Part shown: piece after piece, positions 51,192 through 59,716 of the stretch
How positions within the stretch are numbered: position 1 is the stretch's first letter
Layout: every line of letters starts with the position of its first letter
Source of the DNA: Akkermansia muciniphila
GTDB taxonomy: Bacteria; Verrucomicrobiota; Verrucomicrobiia; Verrucomicrobiales; DEV007
Assembly: GCA_945883495.1 (NCBI GenBank)
Contig: CAMCXS010000003.1
Location: 62,001-126,000, forward strand
Direction: 5' to 3'
DNA length: 64,000 nt
Made by a program: the position numbers and the translations under genes
Notes under the pieces: generated by a model
Databases searched by the model: none
Seen by the model: the letters and a program-made list of their open reading frames with translations, nothing else
Told to the model about the DNA's origin: nothing

Positions 51192-53030
51192 GTGGAGAAG
51201 ACTTTCGCTATAGGAATCGACCTGGGCACCAGCAACAGCGCGGTGGCCTACCTGTCTCTGGACGAGGAGGTGACGCCCGCCGTGTTGGGAATCGCCCAAC
51301 TCACCGCCGCTAACGCCATTGGGGAATTGCCGGTTCTGGCCTCGGCCACCTACCTTCCGCATCCGGATGAATTCGGTGGCGGACTGCCTTCGTTGCCCTG
51401 GGATGAGGCGGGAGCGCGGGCGGTGCGTGGCCAGTTCGCCCGGGAACACGGAGCGATGCTGCCGGACCGGCTGGTGACCTCGGCCAAGTCGTGGTTGTCC
51501 AACTACCATGTCGATCCGCGGAGTCGCGTGCTTCCATGGGCTTCGGACCTAGCTTCCTCTGACAAGATTTCCGCGCTGGATGCCTCGGCGGGATACTTGC
51601 GGCATCTGAAGGGGGCATTCCTCGACTGCGCGGCGGCGCGTCAACATGGCTGGACAGCCGAATCCGGGGAGATCGTGGTCACCGTGCCGGCGTCGTTCGA
51701 CGAAGTGGCTCGACGCCTCACCCTGGAAGCGGCGAGCGAAGCGGGTTGGGGCGAGGTGGTCCTGCTGGAGGAGCCACAGGCCGCGTTTTACGCATGGACG
51801 GCCCAAGCCGGAGCCGGCTGGCGGCAACAGGTGAAGCCGGGTGATATCGTCCTGGTTTGTGACGTAGGGGGCGGCACGGCGGACTTCAGTTTGCTGGCAA
51901 TGACCGACCGCGACGGAGAGCTCGAGATCGAGCGGATCAGCGTCGGCGATCACCTGCTGCTGGGCGGCGACAACATGGACTTGGCGCTGGCTTACACGGT
52001 CAAGGCCCAGCTCTCGGAGGAAGGCAAGGAGATCGACAATTGGCAACTGCTGTCGCTGATTCAAAGCTGCCGCCGCGCCAAGGAGCAGCTGTTTGGGGAC
52101 GAGAGTTTGGACCAGGTGAATCTCTCCATCCCATCCCGAGGCTCGAGTTTGTTCGCGAAGACGATCGCGACGAAATTAGCGCGTGCGACGCTTGCCGCGG
52201 TGGTGCTGGACGGCTTCCTGCCCTTAACCGCCATTACGGATTTGCCGGTGGAGGGCGGGCAGTCGGGATTGGCGGAGTTTGGCTTGCCGTATGCGTCGGA
52301 TCCGGTGGTGAGCAAGCATTTGGCCCGTTTCCTCACCCGTAGTTTGGAGAACGTCCGGAGCGGCGGGGGCCCGGCTGGGCTGGTGGTGCCTGAGGGAGTC
52401 AATCACCTGATGCCCACGGCGGTGCTGTTTAACGGCGGTGTCTTCAAACCCGGTCCGGTGCGGCGGCGCATTCTCGATCTCCTCGCTTCGTGGAACGGGG
52501 GCAAAGCGCCTCGCGAGCTTGAGGGAGTCGAGCTCGACCTGGCGGTGGCGCGGGGTGCCGCCGTGTATGCCGCGAATCGCGCTTCCGGAAAAGGGTTGCG
52601 CATCAAGGCGGGGACGGCCCGTTCCTACTATATTGGGCTCGAAACCTCAATGCCCGCGATTCCCGGGTTCAAGCCGCCGTTGAAGGCGGTTTGCGTGGTC
52701 CCGCAAGGCATGGAGGAGGGGTCCGAACGCGTGCTCGCGGATCGTGAGTTTGGCTTGGTCACCGGCCGCGAGGCGACGTTCCGCTTCTTCTCCTCGGAAG
52801 TGCGTGGAGGCGATGAGCCGGGAGCTGTGGTTGGCGACGCTGTCAAAACCTTGGAGGAGACCGCATCGCTCACCGTGACGCTTCCGGCGCTGCCTGGAGC
52901 CACGGGTGGAGACATGGTGCCGGTGCGGCTTCAGGCGCTGGTCACGGAGTTAGGGAACTTGGAGTTGTGGATGCAGCACACGGCGTCCGCGCAGCGCTGG
53001 AAGCTCGACTTCAAGGTACGGACCCAGTGA
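51192..53030 (+). CDS. Hsp70-like chaperone paired with DUF2760
   Basis: 612 residues, GTG start. The actin-fold ATPase has IGIDLGTSNSAVAYLS (phosphate 1), VVTVPASFDEVARRLTLEAA, EEPQAAFYAW and LVCDVGGGTADFSLLAM (phosphate 2). The C-terminal third is short and unlike the DnaK substrate-binding domain, with FFSSEVRGGDEPG and LRLQALVTELGNLELWM-like strands. It is therefore a divergent Hsp70 not expected to use DnaJ/GrpE in the normal way. Co-occurrence with a membrane DUF2760 protein suggests a client in the membrane. No further partner gene follows. Confidence 0.9.
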   Translation: MEKTFAIGIDLGTSNSAVAYLSLDEEVTPAVLGIAQLTAANAIGELPVLASATYLPHPDEFGGGLPSLPWDEAGARAVRGQFAREHGAMLPDRLVTSAKSWLSNYHVDPRSRVLPWASDLASSDKISALDASAGYLRHLKGAFLDCAAARQHGWTAESGEIVVTVPASFDEVARRLTLEAASEAGWGEVVLLEEPQAAFYAWTAQAGAGWRQQVKPGDIVLVCDVGGGTADFSLLAMTDRDGELEIERISVGDHLLLGGDNMDLALAYTVKAQLSEEGKEIDNWQLLSLIQSCRRAKEQLFGDESLDQVNLSIPSRGSSLFAKTIATKLARATLAAVVLDGFLPLTAITDLPVEGGQSGLAEFGLPYASDPVVSKHLARFLTRSLENVRSGGGPAGLVVPEGVNHLMPTAVLFNGGVFKPGPVRRRILDLLASWNGGKAPRELEGVELDLAVARGAAVYAANRASGKGLRIKAGTARSYYIGLETSMPAIPGFKPPLKAVCVVPQGMEEGSERVLADREFGLVTGREATFRFFSSEVRGGDEPGAVVGDAVKTLEETASLTVTLPALPGATGGDMVPVRLQALVTELGNLELWMQHTASAQRWKLDFKVRTQ

Positions 53031-53087
53031 AATGATTGGGCGGCGGTCTTCGTGTTCCTCCTGTCCGCTGATGGCTGCGGAGCACCC

Positions 53088-54116
53088 GTGAAAGCGTTGC
53101 TGAATCTTGAAGATCTCGATGCGGAGCTGAGCCGTCCCACCGAGGGGGCTCTTGATGTGCTGCGCACGATCCCCGGCGACGTCATGGTCCTGGGCGCGGG
53201 CGGCAAAATGGGCCCTACGCTTTGCCGCATGTTGCGCAGAGGATTGGATGATTTGGGGCAGAAGGACCGCCGGGTGTTTGCGGTATCCAGGTTCGCCTCA
53301 GGGCTGTCCATCTCCGATTTCAAGCGCCAGGAGATCGACGCCATCGCCTGTGATTTGCTCAACCGGGAAGCCGTCGAGCGATTGCCCGATGCGCCAAATG
53401 TCATCTACATGGCCGGTCAGAAGTTTGGCACCAGCGACGCGCCGGAGCGGACTTGGGCGATGAACACGATCATGCCGGGGATTGTCGCGGAACGGTATGC
53501 GGACTCGCGGATCGTGGCTTTCTCCACGGGCTGCGTCTATCCGCTGGTTCCGGTGGATGGTCCAGGAGCCAACGAGGAATCTCCGCTCACGCCTCCGGGT
53601 GAGTATGCGAACTCGTGCGTGGGGCGCGAACGAGTGTTTCAGTTCTATGCAAAGGAGCATGGAACGCCGCTCCTGCTGCTTCGGCTCTGCTATGCCATCG
53701 ATCTGCGTTACGGCGTGCTCTCGGATATCGCGACAAAGGTCGCGAGGGGAGAGCCGGTCGATGTGAGTATGGGGTATGTGCACATCATTTGGCAACGGGA
53801 CGCGAATACCCGGGCGATTCAGTGCCTGGCGCGAGCCGGGAGTCCTCCGGTTGCGCTCAATGTAACCGGTTTGGCCCGGGTCTCGGTGCGCGAGTTGGCG
53901 GAGCGATTTGGGGCGGCGCTGGGCCGGAAGGCTGTGATTGCCGGGCGAGAACGAAGCACCGCTTGGTTGTGGGATGCCCAGCGCTCGTATGACTGGTTCG
54001 GCGAGCCGGAGACGAATCTTGACGAAATGATCGAGGCCACCGCACGCTGGGTGAGCTTGGGCGGGCCGAATCTCGGCAAACCGACACATTTCGAGGTGAC
54101 GGATGGAAGCTTTTAG
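53088..54116 (+). CDS. NAD(P)-dependent epimerase/dehydratase-family protein
   Basis: 342 residues from the GTG at 53088, which has a GGAG five bases upstream; an in-frame GTG at 53052 is the alternative. The Rossmann dinucleotide motif MVLGAGGKMGPTLCRML is preceded by about 30 residues, longer than normal. The later VIYMAGQKFG and ERVFQFYAKEHGTP match the extended SDR group, but the YxxxK catalytic pair is altered: the region reads EYANSCVGRERVF, with Arg in place of Lys. The substrate is probably a sugar or sugar acid, from its position before a DapA-like aldolase gene (14-bp overlap) and an esterase gene. Confidence 0.78.
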   Translation: MKALLNLEDLDAELSRPTEGALDVLRTIPGDVMVLGAGGKMGPTLCRMLRRGLDDLGQKDRRVFAVSRFASGLSISDFKRQEIDAIACDLLNREAVERLPDAPNVIYMAGQKFGTSDAPERTWAMNTIMPGIVAERYADSRIVAFSTGCVYPLVPVDGPGANEESPLTPPGEYANSCVGRERVFQFYAKEHGTPLLLLRLCYAIDLRYGVLSDIATKVARGEPVDVSMGYVHIIWQRDANTRAIQCLARAGSPPVALNVTGLARVSVRELAERFGAALGRKAVIAGRERSTAWLWDAQRSYDWFGEPETNLDEMIEATARWVSLGGPNLGKPTHFEVTDGSF

Positions 54117-55116
54117 GGCGGAGCTGCTTTCCGGATTGGTATTGCCGGCGCATCCACTCGCGCTGACGGTGGATCGGCGTCTAGATGAGCGCAGGCAACG
54201 TGCATTGTCGCGCTACTACCTCGCGGCCGGGGCTGGTGGGTTGGCGGTCGGCGTCCACACGACGCAGTTTGCGATTCGAGAGCCGCGAATCGGCCTCTAC
54301 CAACCGGTGCTAGAGTTAGCCGCCGAGGAGATGGATCGTGCCGCGCGCCCTCCGGTGCGCATCGCTGGTGTCTGTGGTGACACGAAGCAGGCAATGAGTG
54401 AGGCCGAGCTTGCGTTTGGGTTGAAGTATCATGCCGTTCTGCTCAGCCTCGCCGCTTTGGCGGAGGCGTCCGATGAGGCATTATTGGCGCACTGCAGACG
54501 AGTGGCGGAAGTGATCCCGGTCATTGGCTTTTACCTCCAGCCAAGCGTGGGTGGTCGCCGCTTAGCTCATGCGTTCTGGCGGGGCTTTGCGGAAATCGAA
54601 AATGTGGTGGCCGTCAAAATCGCTCCGTTCAATCGATACCAAACCCAAGATGTCGTTCGGGCGGTGATCGAGGCGGGACGGGACGACATCGCGCTTTACA
54701 CCGGCAATGATGATCAGATCGTCGGCGATCTGCTGACTCCATTCCGGTTTGGGGAGAAGGAACGGCGGATTTGTGGCGGCTTGTTGGGGCATTGGTCGGT
54801 TTGGACCCGATCGGCCGTCGAACTGCTGAATCGCTGTCGCTTCCAGGAGGCCACCTCTGCCTTGTTGCGCACAGGGGTGGAGATCACCGATTGCAACGCT
54901 GCGCTCTTCGATGCGGCCAATGGATTCCGCGGCTGCATCGCAGGATTGCACGAGGTGCTGCGGCGCCAGGGGCTGCTTGAGGGCGTCTGGTGCCTCGACG
55001 AGGAGGAAGGACTCAGCCCTGGACAGAAGGAGGAGATTGATCGCGTGTATCGAGCCTATCCGCACCTCCATGACGACGACTTCGTGGCGCAGCACCGGGA
55101 TGAGTGGCTCCGCTGA
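54103..55116 (+). CDS. DapA-family (dihydrodipicolinate synthase-like) aldolase/dehydratase
   Basis: 337 residues. The barrel has LAAGAGGLAVGVHTTQFA, where the GTTGE-type loop is replaced by GVHTTQ, then IGFYLQPSVGG with the Tyr, and the Schiff-base Lys in VAVKIAPFNRYQT (about residue 175). It is more divergent from DapA and NanA than the copy at 45136. Together with an oxidoreductase upstream (14-bp overlap) and an alpha/beta hydrolase downstream (17-bp overlap), it looks like part of a catabolic operon for a modified sugar or keto acid. The substrate is unknown. Confidence 0.8.
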   Translation: MEAFRAELLSGLVLPAHPLALTVDRRLDERRQRALSRYYLAAGAGGLAVGVHTTQFAIREPRIGLYQPVLELAAEEMDRAARPPVRIAGVCGDTKQAMSEAELAFGLKYHAVLLSLAALAEASDEALLAHCRRVAEVIPVIGFYLQPSVGGRRLAHAFWRGFAEIENVVAVKIAPFNRYQTQDVVRAVIEAGRDDIALYTGNDDQIVGDLLTPFRFGEKERRICGGLLGHWSVWTRSAVELLNRCRFQEATSALLRTGVEITDCNAALFDAANGFRGCIAGLHEVLRRQGLLEGVWCLDEEEGLSPGQKEEIDRVYRAYPHLHDDDFVAQHRDEWLR

Positions 55117-56218
55117 CCTTTGCGCAGGGTTGCTCTGGATGCTCCTCGGCGCGCTCAGCGTAGAGCTTTACGGAGGAGACGGCGGGCGCTTGCCGCGCGA
55201 GAACTTGATGGTTTGGCGCAGCGCAGAAGGAAGTATCGTTCCCGTGCGCGGGGTGGAAGACTGGGAGCAGCGGCGGAGGGAGATTCTCCGCGGGATGGAA
55301 ATCGTGATGGGGCCACTGCCCGGACCTGAACGGAGATGTGCCCTAGACTGGGAAGTATTGGAGCAAGTTGATTGTGGCAGCTACATCCGCCAGGCGATCA
55401 CCTACCAAGCGGAGCCAGGGCCGGGTGGTCGAGTGCCGGCCTATCTTTGTTTGCCCAAAGCGGTTTTGCCCGAGCAAACCAAGCATCCAGCCGTGCTCTG
55501 TTTGCACCCGACGGATGATGTAGTGGGGAGCGGCGTGGTGGTGGGCCTCGGAGGCAAAGCCAATCGCCAGTATGCCAGCGAACTGGCGGAGCGTGGCTAT
55601 GTCACGATCTCCCCCAGTTATCCTCTCCTGTCCAAGTATCAGCCGGACCTGAAGCGGCTTGGCTATGCGAGCGGAACCATGAAGGCGATCTGGGATAATA
55701 TGCGCGCGCTGGATTTGTTGGAGAGCTTGCCTATGGTGGAACGGCGTGCCATTGGAGCCATCGGGCACTCATTGGGCGGGCACAATGCGGTCTACACGGC
55801 GGTGATGGACTCGCGGATCCGGGTTGTGGTCTCGAGTTGTGGTCTCGATTCTTTTGTAGATTACTACGGAGGTAATCCAGAGGTTTGGAAGCCCGGGAAG
55901 GGGTGGTGCAGTGAGCGCTACATGCCGCGGCTCTTGAGTTATGCAGGCCAGTTAGAGGAGATCCCGTTTGATTTTGCCGAGTTGCTTGGTGCTCTTGCGC
56001 CGCGCCCCGTCTTCCTCAATGCCCCATTGGGGGACGGCAACTTTCAATGGCGCAGCGTGGACCGCATCGCCACCGTGGCGCGTCTGATCTATGAGTTTTA
56101 CGGCGGGCTAGCTGAAATTGAGGTGGAGCACCCGGACTCTGGGCACGACTTCCCCGACGCCATCCGGCTCAAGGCTTATCGGAGGCTCGACGGCGTTTTG
56201 CGGGCTCCGTGGCCTTGA
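55100..56218 (+). CDS. Exported alpha/beta hydrolase, acetyl-xylan-esterase-like
   Basis: 372 residues from the ATG at 55100. A weak signal peptide or anchor (LCAGLLWMLLGALSVELYGG) is followed by a hydrolase domain: VPAYLCLPKAV, HPAVLCLHPTDD (oxyanion region), nucleophile elbow AIGHSLGGHNAVY with Ser in GHSLGG, then LAPRPVFLNAPLGD and HPDSGHDFPD with the catalytic Asp/His. Relatives deacetylate polysaccharides or cleave sugar esters. It overlaps the aldolase gene by 17 bp and converges with the LysR gene with a 50-bp overlap. Confidence 0.85.
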   Translation: MSGSADLCAGLLWMLLGALSVELYGGDGGRLPRENLMVWRSAEGSIVPVRGVEDWEQRRREILRGMEIVMGPLPGPERRCALDWEVLEQVDCGSYIRQAITYQAEPGPGGRVPAYLCLPKAVLPEQTKHPAVLCLHPTDDVVGSGVVVGLGGKANRQYASELAERGYVTISPSYPLLSKYQPDLKRLGYASGTMKAIWDNMRALDLLESLPMVERRAIGAIGHSLGGHNAVYTAVMDSRIRVVVSSCGLDSFVDYYGGNPEVWKPGKGWCSERYMPRLLSYAGQLEEIPFDFAELLGALAPRPVFLNAPLGDGNFQWRSVDRIATVARLIYEFYGGLAEIEVEHPDSGHDFPDAIRLKAYRRLDGVLRAPWP

Positions 56219-57137
56219 GACTGGTGCCCTTTTTCGTCGCTGCCTTCGCCCGGCTGGCGATGGCCAAGATGGCTGGGTGAGTGAGTCGACGCTCCACTGT
56301 GATGGCGTAGAAGGAGGTTTCGATTTCCTTGGTTCGCCCGAACTCGACAAGTCCATGAGAATCAGAGGCTTCGGAGGCGATGGGGGTCGGAGCGACAATG
56401 AAGCCTAATCCTTTGGAGGCGACAATTTTTGTCAGTGCGCCATCCTCGAACTCGGCAACCACATTTGGGGTGACATCGATACTGCGGAACCAGCCTTCCA
56501 ATGATCGGCGCAGGGTGCAGTTCTGAGTGGGGAGAAGGGCTGGCGCGTTGTGCAGGTTCTGCGGGAAACGGCCCTTCAACTTCTCGATCACCTCAGGCTT
56601 GGCGCAAAAGCTGACACCGGAGGTTGTCAGAAGATGGTTGAACACCTTGCCGGATGTGCTGGGCGAGGCTGGTTCATCAGCCAGCACCACATCGATGCGG
56701 TGGGTGGTCAACTGGGCCAACAGGTCCGGAAGCTTGCCCTCCAGACAGGTGAGCTGGATCGGCGGCTGATGCTCGAAAATTGGTCTGAGAATCTCATAGC
56801 TCATCAACTTGGGGAAGGAGTCGACCACCCCGGCATTGAGCCGGATGGCTCGAGAGGTAGGCGCTTGGGTGGTGGCGCGGAGAATCTCGTTTCCAAGGGT
56901 GAAGATCTCGTCTGCGTAGCCAAAGATGAGACGGCCAAACTCGGTCAGGGCTAGCGAACGGCCGCTCGGACGGAAGAGATCTTCACCGAGGGCTATCTCT
57001 AACAATTGGATCTGGGTGCAAATGGACGGCTGCGATACGCTGAGCTTTTCCGCGGCGAGTCGCAGGCTTCCTTCTTTGGCCACCATCCAAAAGTAGCGGA
57101 GGTGGTGATAGTTGAGGAATTCGGATGGGGAGGACAT
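56169..57137 (-). CDS. LysR-family regulator, NhaR-like
   Basis: 322 residues. The winged helix-turn-helix is unusual in sequence: LNYHHLRYFWMVAKEGSLRL, then AAEKLSVSQPSICTQIQLLE and LFRPSGRSLALTEFGRLIF. The YHHLRYFW start and the GYADEIFTLGNEIL helix resemble NhaR rather than general LysR proteins. NhaR activates sodium/proton antiporter and biofilm genes in enterobacteria. The C-terminal region is an effector-binding fold (VVLADEPASPSTSG). It is divergent from the ceramidase-like gene (111 bp) and could control it. The 3' end overlaps the esterase gene by 50 bp. Confidence 0.88.
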   Translation of the reverse strand: MSSPSEFLNYHHLRYFWMVAKEGSLRLAAEKLSVSQPSICTQIQLLEIALGEDLFRPSGRSLALTEFGRLIFGYADEIFTLGNEILRATTQAPTSRAIRLNAGVVDSFPKLMSYEILRPIFEHQPPIQLTCLEGKLPDLLAQLTTHRIDVVLADEPASPSTSGKVFNHLLTTSGVSFCAKPEVIEKLKGRFPQNLHNAPALLPTQNCTLRRSLEGWFRSIDVTPNVVAEFEDGALTKIVASKGLGFIVAPTPIASEASDSHGLVEFGRTKEIETSFYAITVERRLTHPAILAIASRAKAATKKGTSLKATEPAKRRRASDKP

Positions 57138-57248
57138 TTCTAAAACATGGAACGTTTGTACCGGTTCTTTGAATTAGGCAAAAGATGATTTTCAGGATTG
57201 CGCTTTCCTGTAAGCTTTCCGGCGCGGTTCCCGTTCTTGTAGGCGTTC

Positions 57249-58631
57249 ATGAACGCTCCATGCCACCTGTTGGGCGCTATTTGCGCGAGTCTCCTTCTTG
57301 CTTCCAATCCGGGCTCGCTATTGGCTGAGAGCGTGCGGATCGCTACGTTTGATGTCGATGCCACCCCTCCTCTCGGAGCGGCGATGGCGTATGATACGGT
57401 CAAGCGGCTCGATGAACTGACGCTTCGCTGCCGGGGCATCGTGATCTTGGGAGCCGAGCTGCCGATCGTCCTTTGTGCGGTGGATTGGATTGGGATCGCC
57501 AACGAGGGGCACGACGCCTTCCGCAAGGAACTTGCCCAGGCGGCGGGCACGGATCCCGAGCGGGTCGCGGTCCATGCGTTGCACCAACACGACGCGCCCG
57601 GATGTGACTTCACTGCGGAGAAGATTATCCAAGAACTAGGGATTCAAGGATTCACCCGATTCGAAGGGACGTTTCACCGGCTGGTGTTGCAACGGGCGGC
57701 CGATGCGATTCGTAAGTCCCTTCCGAACGCCACTCCAGTTTCCCAATACAGTTACGGAGAAGCTGTGGTCAAGGAGGTGGCCAGCCAACGGCGCATCAAG
57801 GGGATCGATGGTCGAATTCGGTTTACGCGGACAAGTTCGACCAAGGATCCAGCGGTGCGGGCGGAACCGGAAGGCGTGATTGATCCGGTGGTGTCCCTGC
57901 TCGGATTCTGGGACGGAGAGAAACCGATCGCTCTTCTTAGCTTTTACGCTTGTCACCCGCAAAGCTACTATCGGCTGGGAATCCCGAGTCCAGATTTTCC
58001 AGGGATCGCTCGATTCATCCGGGGGCAGGATCTAAATATGGCGCTTCACGTCCATTTTAACGGCGCTGGCGGCAATGTGACCGCCGGAAAATACAACGAT
58101 GGCGCGCAAGCCAACCGGATGATCTTGGCAACGCGTTTGGCGAACGGGATGCGAGAGGCGTTTGAGAAGTCCAGCAAACACCCGCTTGATCCGGCGGATG
58201 TGGGTTGGGACCACATCCCGGTGGCGCTGCCGTTGGCTCCCCATCTTAACGAGGCTGATTTGATCTCCAAACTCAAGTCCGCACCGCCCAAGGGCTATAT
58301 CTCCTACGCGGATCAACTGGCGTGGGTCCGCCGGGTGAAGAGTGGGCATCGGATCGATGTGACCTGTCTCCAGATTGGCAAAGCTCGGATGCTCCATTTG
58401 CCGGGAGAGTTGTTCGTCGAATATCAATTGGCCGCGAAAGCGATGAGGCCAGACCTGCACGTCATGATGGCGGCTTACGGCGACTACGGTCCAGGCTATA
58501 TTGGCACCACCGTGTCCTATCCCGAAGGTGGGTATGAGACAGGTCCAACTTCTTCCAACGTGGCTCCGGAAGTCGAGCCTCTTCTCATTGATGCCATGAA
58601 AACCTTGCTCCAGGCCAAGCCAGGCTCTTGA
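57249..58631 (+). CDS. Secreted neutral-ceramidase-like protein
   Basis: 460 residues, signal peptide ([15 protein letters not shown]). The N-terminal part shows the neutral/alkaline ceramidase-type pattern found in planctomycetes and verrucomicrobia: [50 protein letters not shown] with candidate zinc His residues, [14 protein letters not shown] and [18 protein letters not shown]. The C-terminal half keeps [17 protein letters not shown] and [14 protein letters not shown]. Known members hydrolyse ceramide; most bacterial relatives are uncharacterised, and the short length argues for a different amide or lipid substrate. Its stop overlaps the next gene. Confidence 0.78.
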   Translation: MNAPCHLLGAICASLLLASNPGSLLAESVRIATFDVDATPPLGAAMAYDTVKRLDELTLRCRGIVILGAELPIVLCAVDWIGIANEGHDAFRKELAQAAGTDPERVAVHALHQHDAPGCDFTAEKIIQELGIQGFTRFEGTFHRLVLQRAADAIRKSLPNATPVSQYSYGEAVVKEVASQRRIKGIDGRIRFTRTSSTKDPAVRAEPEGVIDPVVSLLGFWDGEKPIALLSFYACHPQSYYRLGIPSPDFPGIARFIRGQDLNMALHVHFNGAGGNVTAGKYNDGAQANRMILATRLANGMREAFEKSSKHPLDPADVGWDHIPVALPLAPHLNEADLISKLKSAPPKGYISYADQLAWVRRVKSGHRIDVTCLQIGKARMLHLPGELFVEYQLAAKAMRPDLHVMMAAYGDYGPGYIGTTVSYPEGGYETGPTSSNVAPEVEPLLIDAMKTLLQAKPGS

Positions 58632-59347
58632 GTGGAGACGATTTGAGCCGGGCAACAAAAGCGGAAATCGAAGAACACATCGCCGCCGAGGTGGCGAGGA
58701 GGAGGAATCGCGGGGAGCCGATGATTCCCCTCCGCCTGGAGCGACCTCGCGGTCCGGTCGCGGCCACGTTTTGGGGCGCCGCCTGGTGCGAGCGGATGGA
58801 AGCCTGTGGAGATTACCGAGATCGGCTGCCGATCGGCCGTTCCCGGCTTCGGGCAGGTGCGGTCTACGATCTCACGATTACGACGGGAGAAGTGTTTGCC
58901 TATGTCGCGAGTGAAGACTTGCACGAGGTCTTGGTTCGGGTGCAACCAATCGATGCCGAACGGAGGGAGGCTTTGGTTCGCGCCTGCGGTGGGCGGGTCG
59001 GAAACGTGGTCGATCTGTTGGCCGGAAATCTCAGCGAGACCGTCGTGGCAGCCCTCGTTGACGCAGAGTATGGGCTGTTGCCAGCGCCGGACGAGATCCG
59101 ATTTCAGTGTGATTGCCCCGATCATGCCGGGCTCTGTGTCCATGGCGCGGCGGTTTTGTATGCCACTGGGCTCTGCCTCGATGCGGATCCGGCCCTGTTG
59201 TTCACGCTGCGGGGCGTCGATCAGGCCAGCCTGGTCTCTTGCGTGGTGAGCGCCGTTGGCCAATTGCCAAGCGGCGGCGAGGAGCTCTTGAAAGCGGATG
59301 ATCTCGGCGCGATGTTTGGAATTCAATTCGAGGAGGAGGATTCATGA
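58628..59347 (+). CDS. SWIM zinc-finger protein
   Basis: 239 residues. The SWIM motif is [20 protein letters not shown] (about residues 158-177), CxC...CxH zinc ligands. Upstream [20 protein letters not shown] and [13 protein letters not shown] are typical of the bacterial SWIM family that usually neighbours an SNF2-type helicase; none is visible here. The start is uncertain: TTG at 58628 overlaps the previous stop (TTGA), TTG at 58643 has a better spaced GGAG, and an ATG appears only at 58721. It overlaps the CoA-binding gene (TCATGA). Confidence 0.88.
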   Translation: MSGDDLSRATKAEIEEHIAAEVARRRNRGEPMIPLRLERPRGPVAATFWGAAWCERMEACGDYRDRLPIGRSRLRAGAVYDLTITTGEVFAYVASEDLHEVLVRVQPIDAERREALVRACGGRVGNVVDLLAGNLSETVVAALVDAEYGLLPAPDEIRFQCDCPDHAGLCVHGAAVLYATGLCLDADPALLFTLRGVDQASLVSCVVSAVGQLPSGGEELLKADDLGAMFGIQFEEEDS

Positions 59348-59712
59348 AGCACCAGCGAGTGGCGATTTTGGGGGCGAGCAATCATCCAGAGCGTTATGCC
59401 CATATGGCGTTTCGCCTACTGCGCGAGCATGGGCATGAGGTCCTGCCAGTGCATCCCGCGCTGGAGGACATCGATGGCGTGCGGGTGGTTCGGAGCCTTG
59501 CCGAATTGGCGGGCCCCGTTGATACGTTGACGCTTTACGTCCGCCCGGAGATTGCTGAAGGTGCGTTGCCACAGATTCTGGCTCTGCGCCCCGGGCTGGT
59601 GATTTTCAATCCAGGTACGGAATCGCCCAGTCTGCGGGAACTCCTCTCCCGGGAGGGCATCTCCAGCGTCGAGGCCTGCACATTGGTGCTGTTGCGAACC
59701 GGCCAGTTTTGA
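59344..59712 (+). CDS. CoA-binding domain protein (YccU-like)
   Basis: 122 residues of a single CoA_binding Rossmann-like domain: VAILGASNHPERYAHMAFRL at the N-terminus, HEVLPVHPALEDIDGV, YVRPEIAEGALPQI, and LVIFNPGTESPSLRELL. The start has a strong GGAGGAGG ribosome site. YccU-type proteins bind CoA and are of unknown role. It is translationally coupled to the SWIM gene and converges with the CNNM gene after 4 bp. Confidence 0.92.
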   Translation: MKHQRVAILGASNHPERYAHMAFRLLREHGHEVLPVHPALEDIDGVRVVRSLAELAGPVDTLTLYVRPEIAEGALPQILALRPGLVIFNPGTESPSLRELLSREGISSVEACTLVLLRTGQF

Positions 59713-59716
59713 GACG

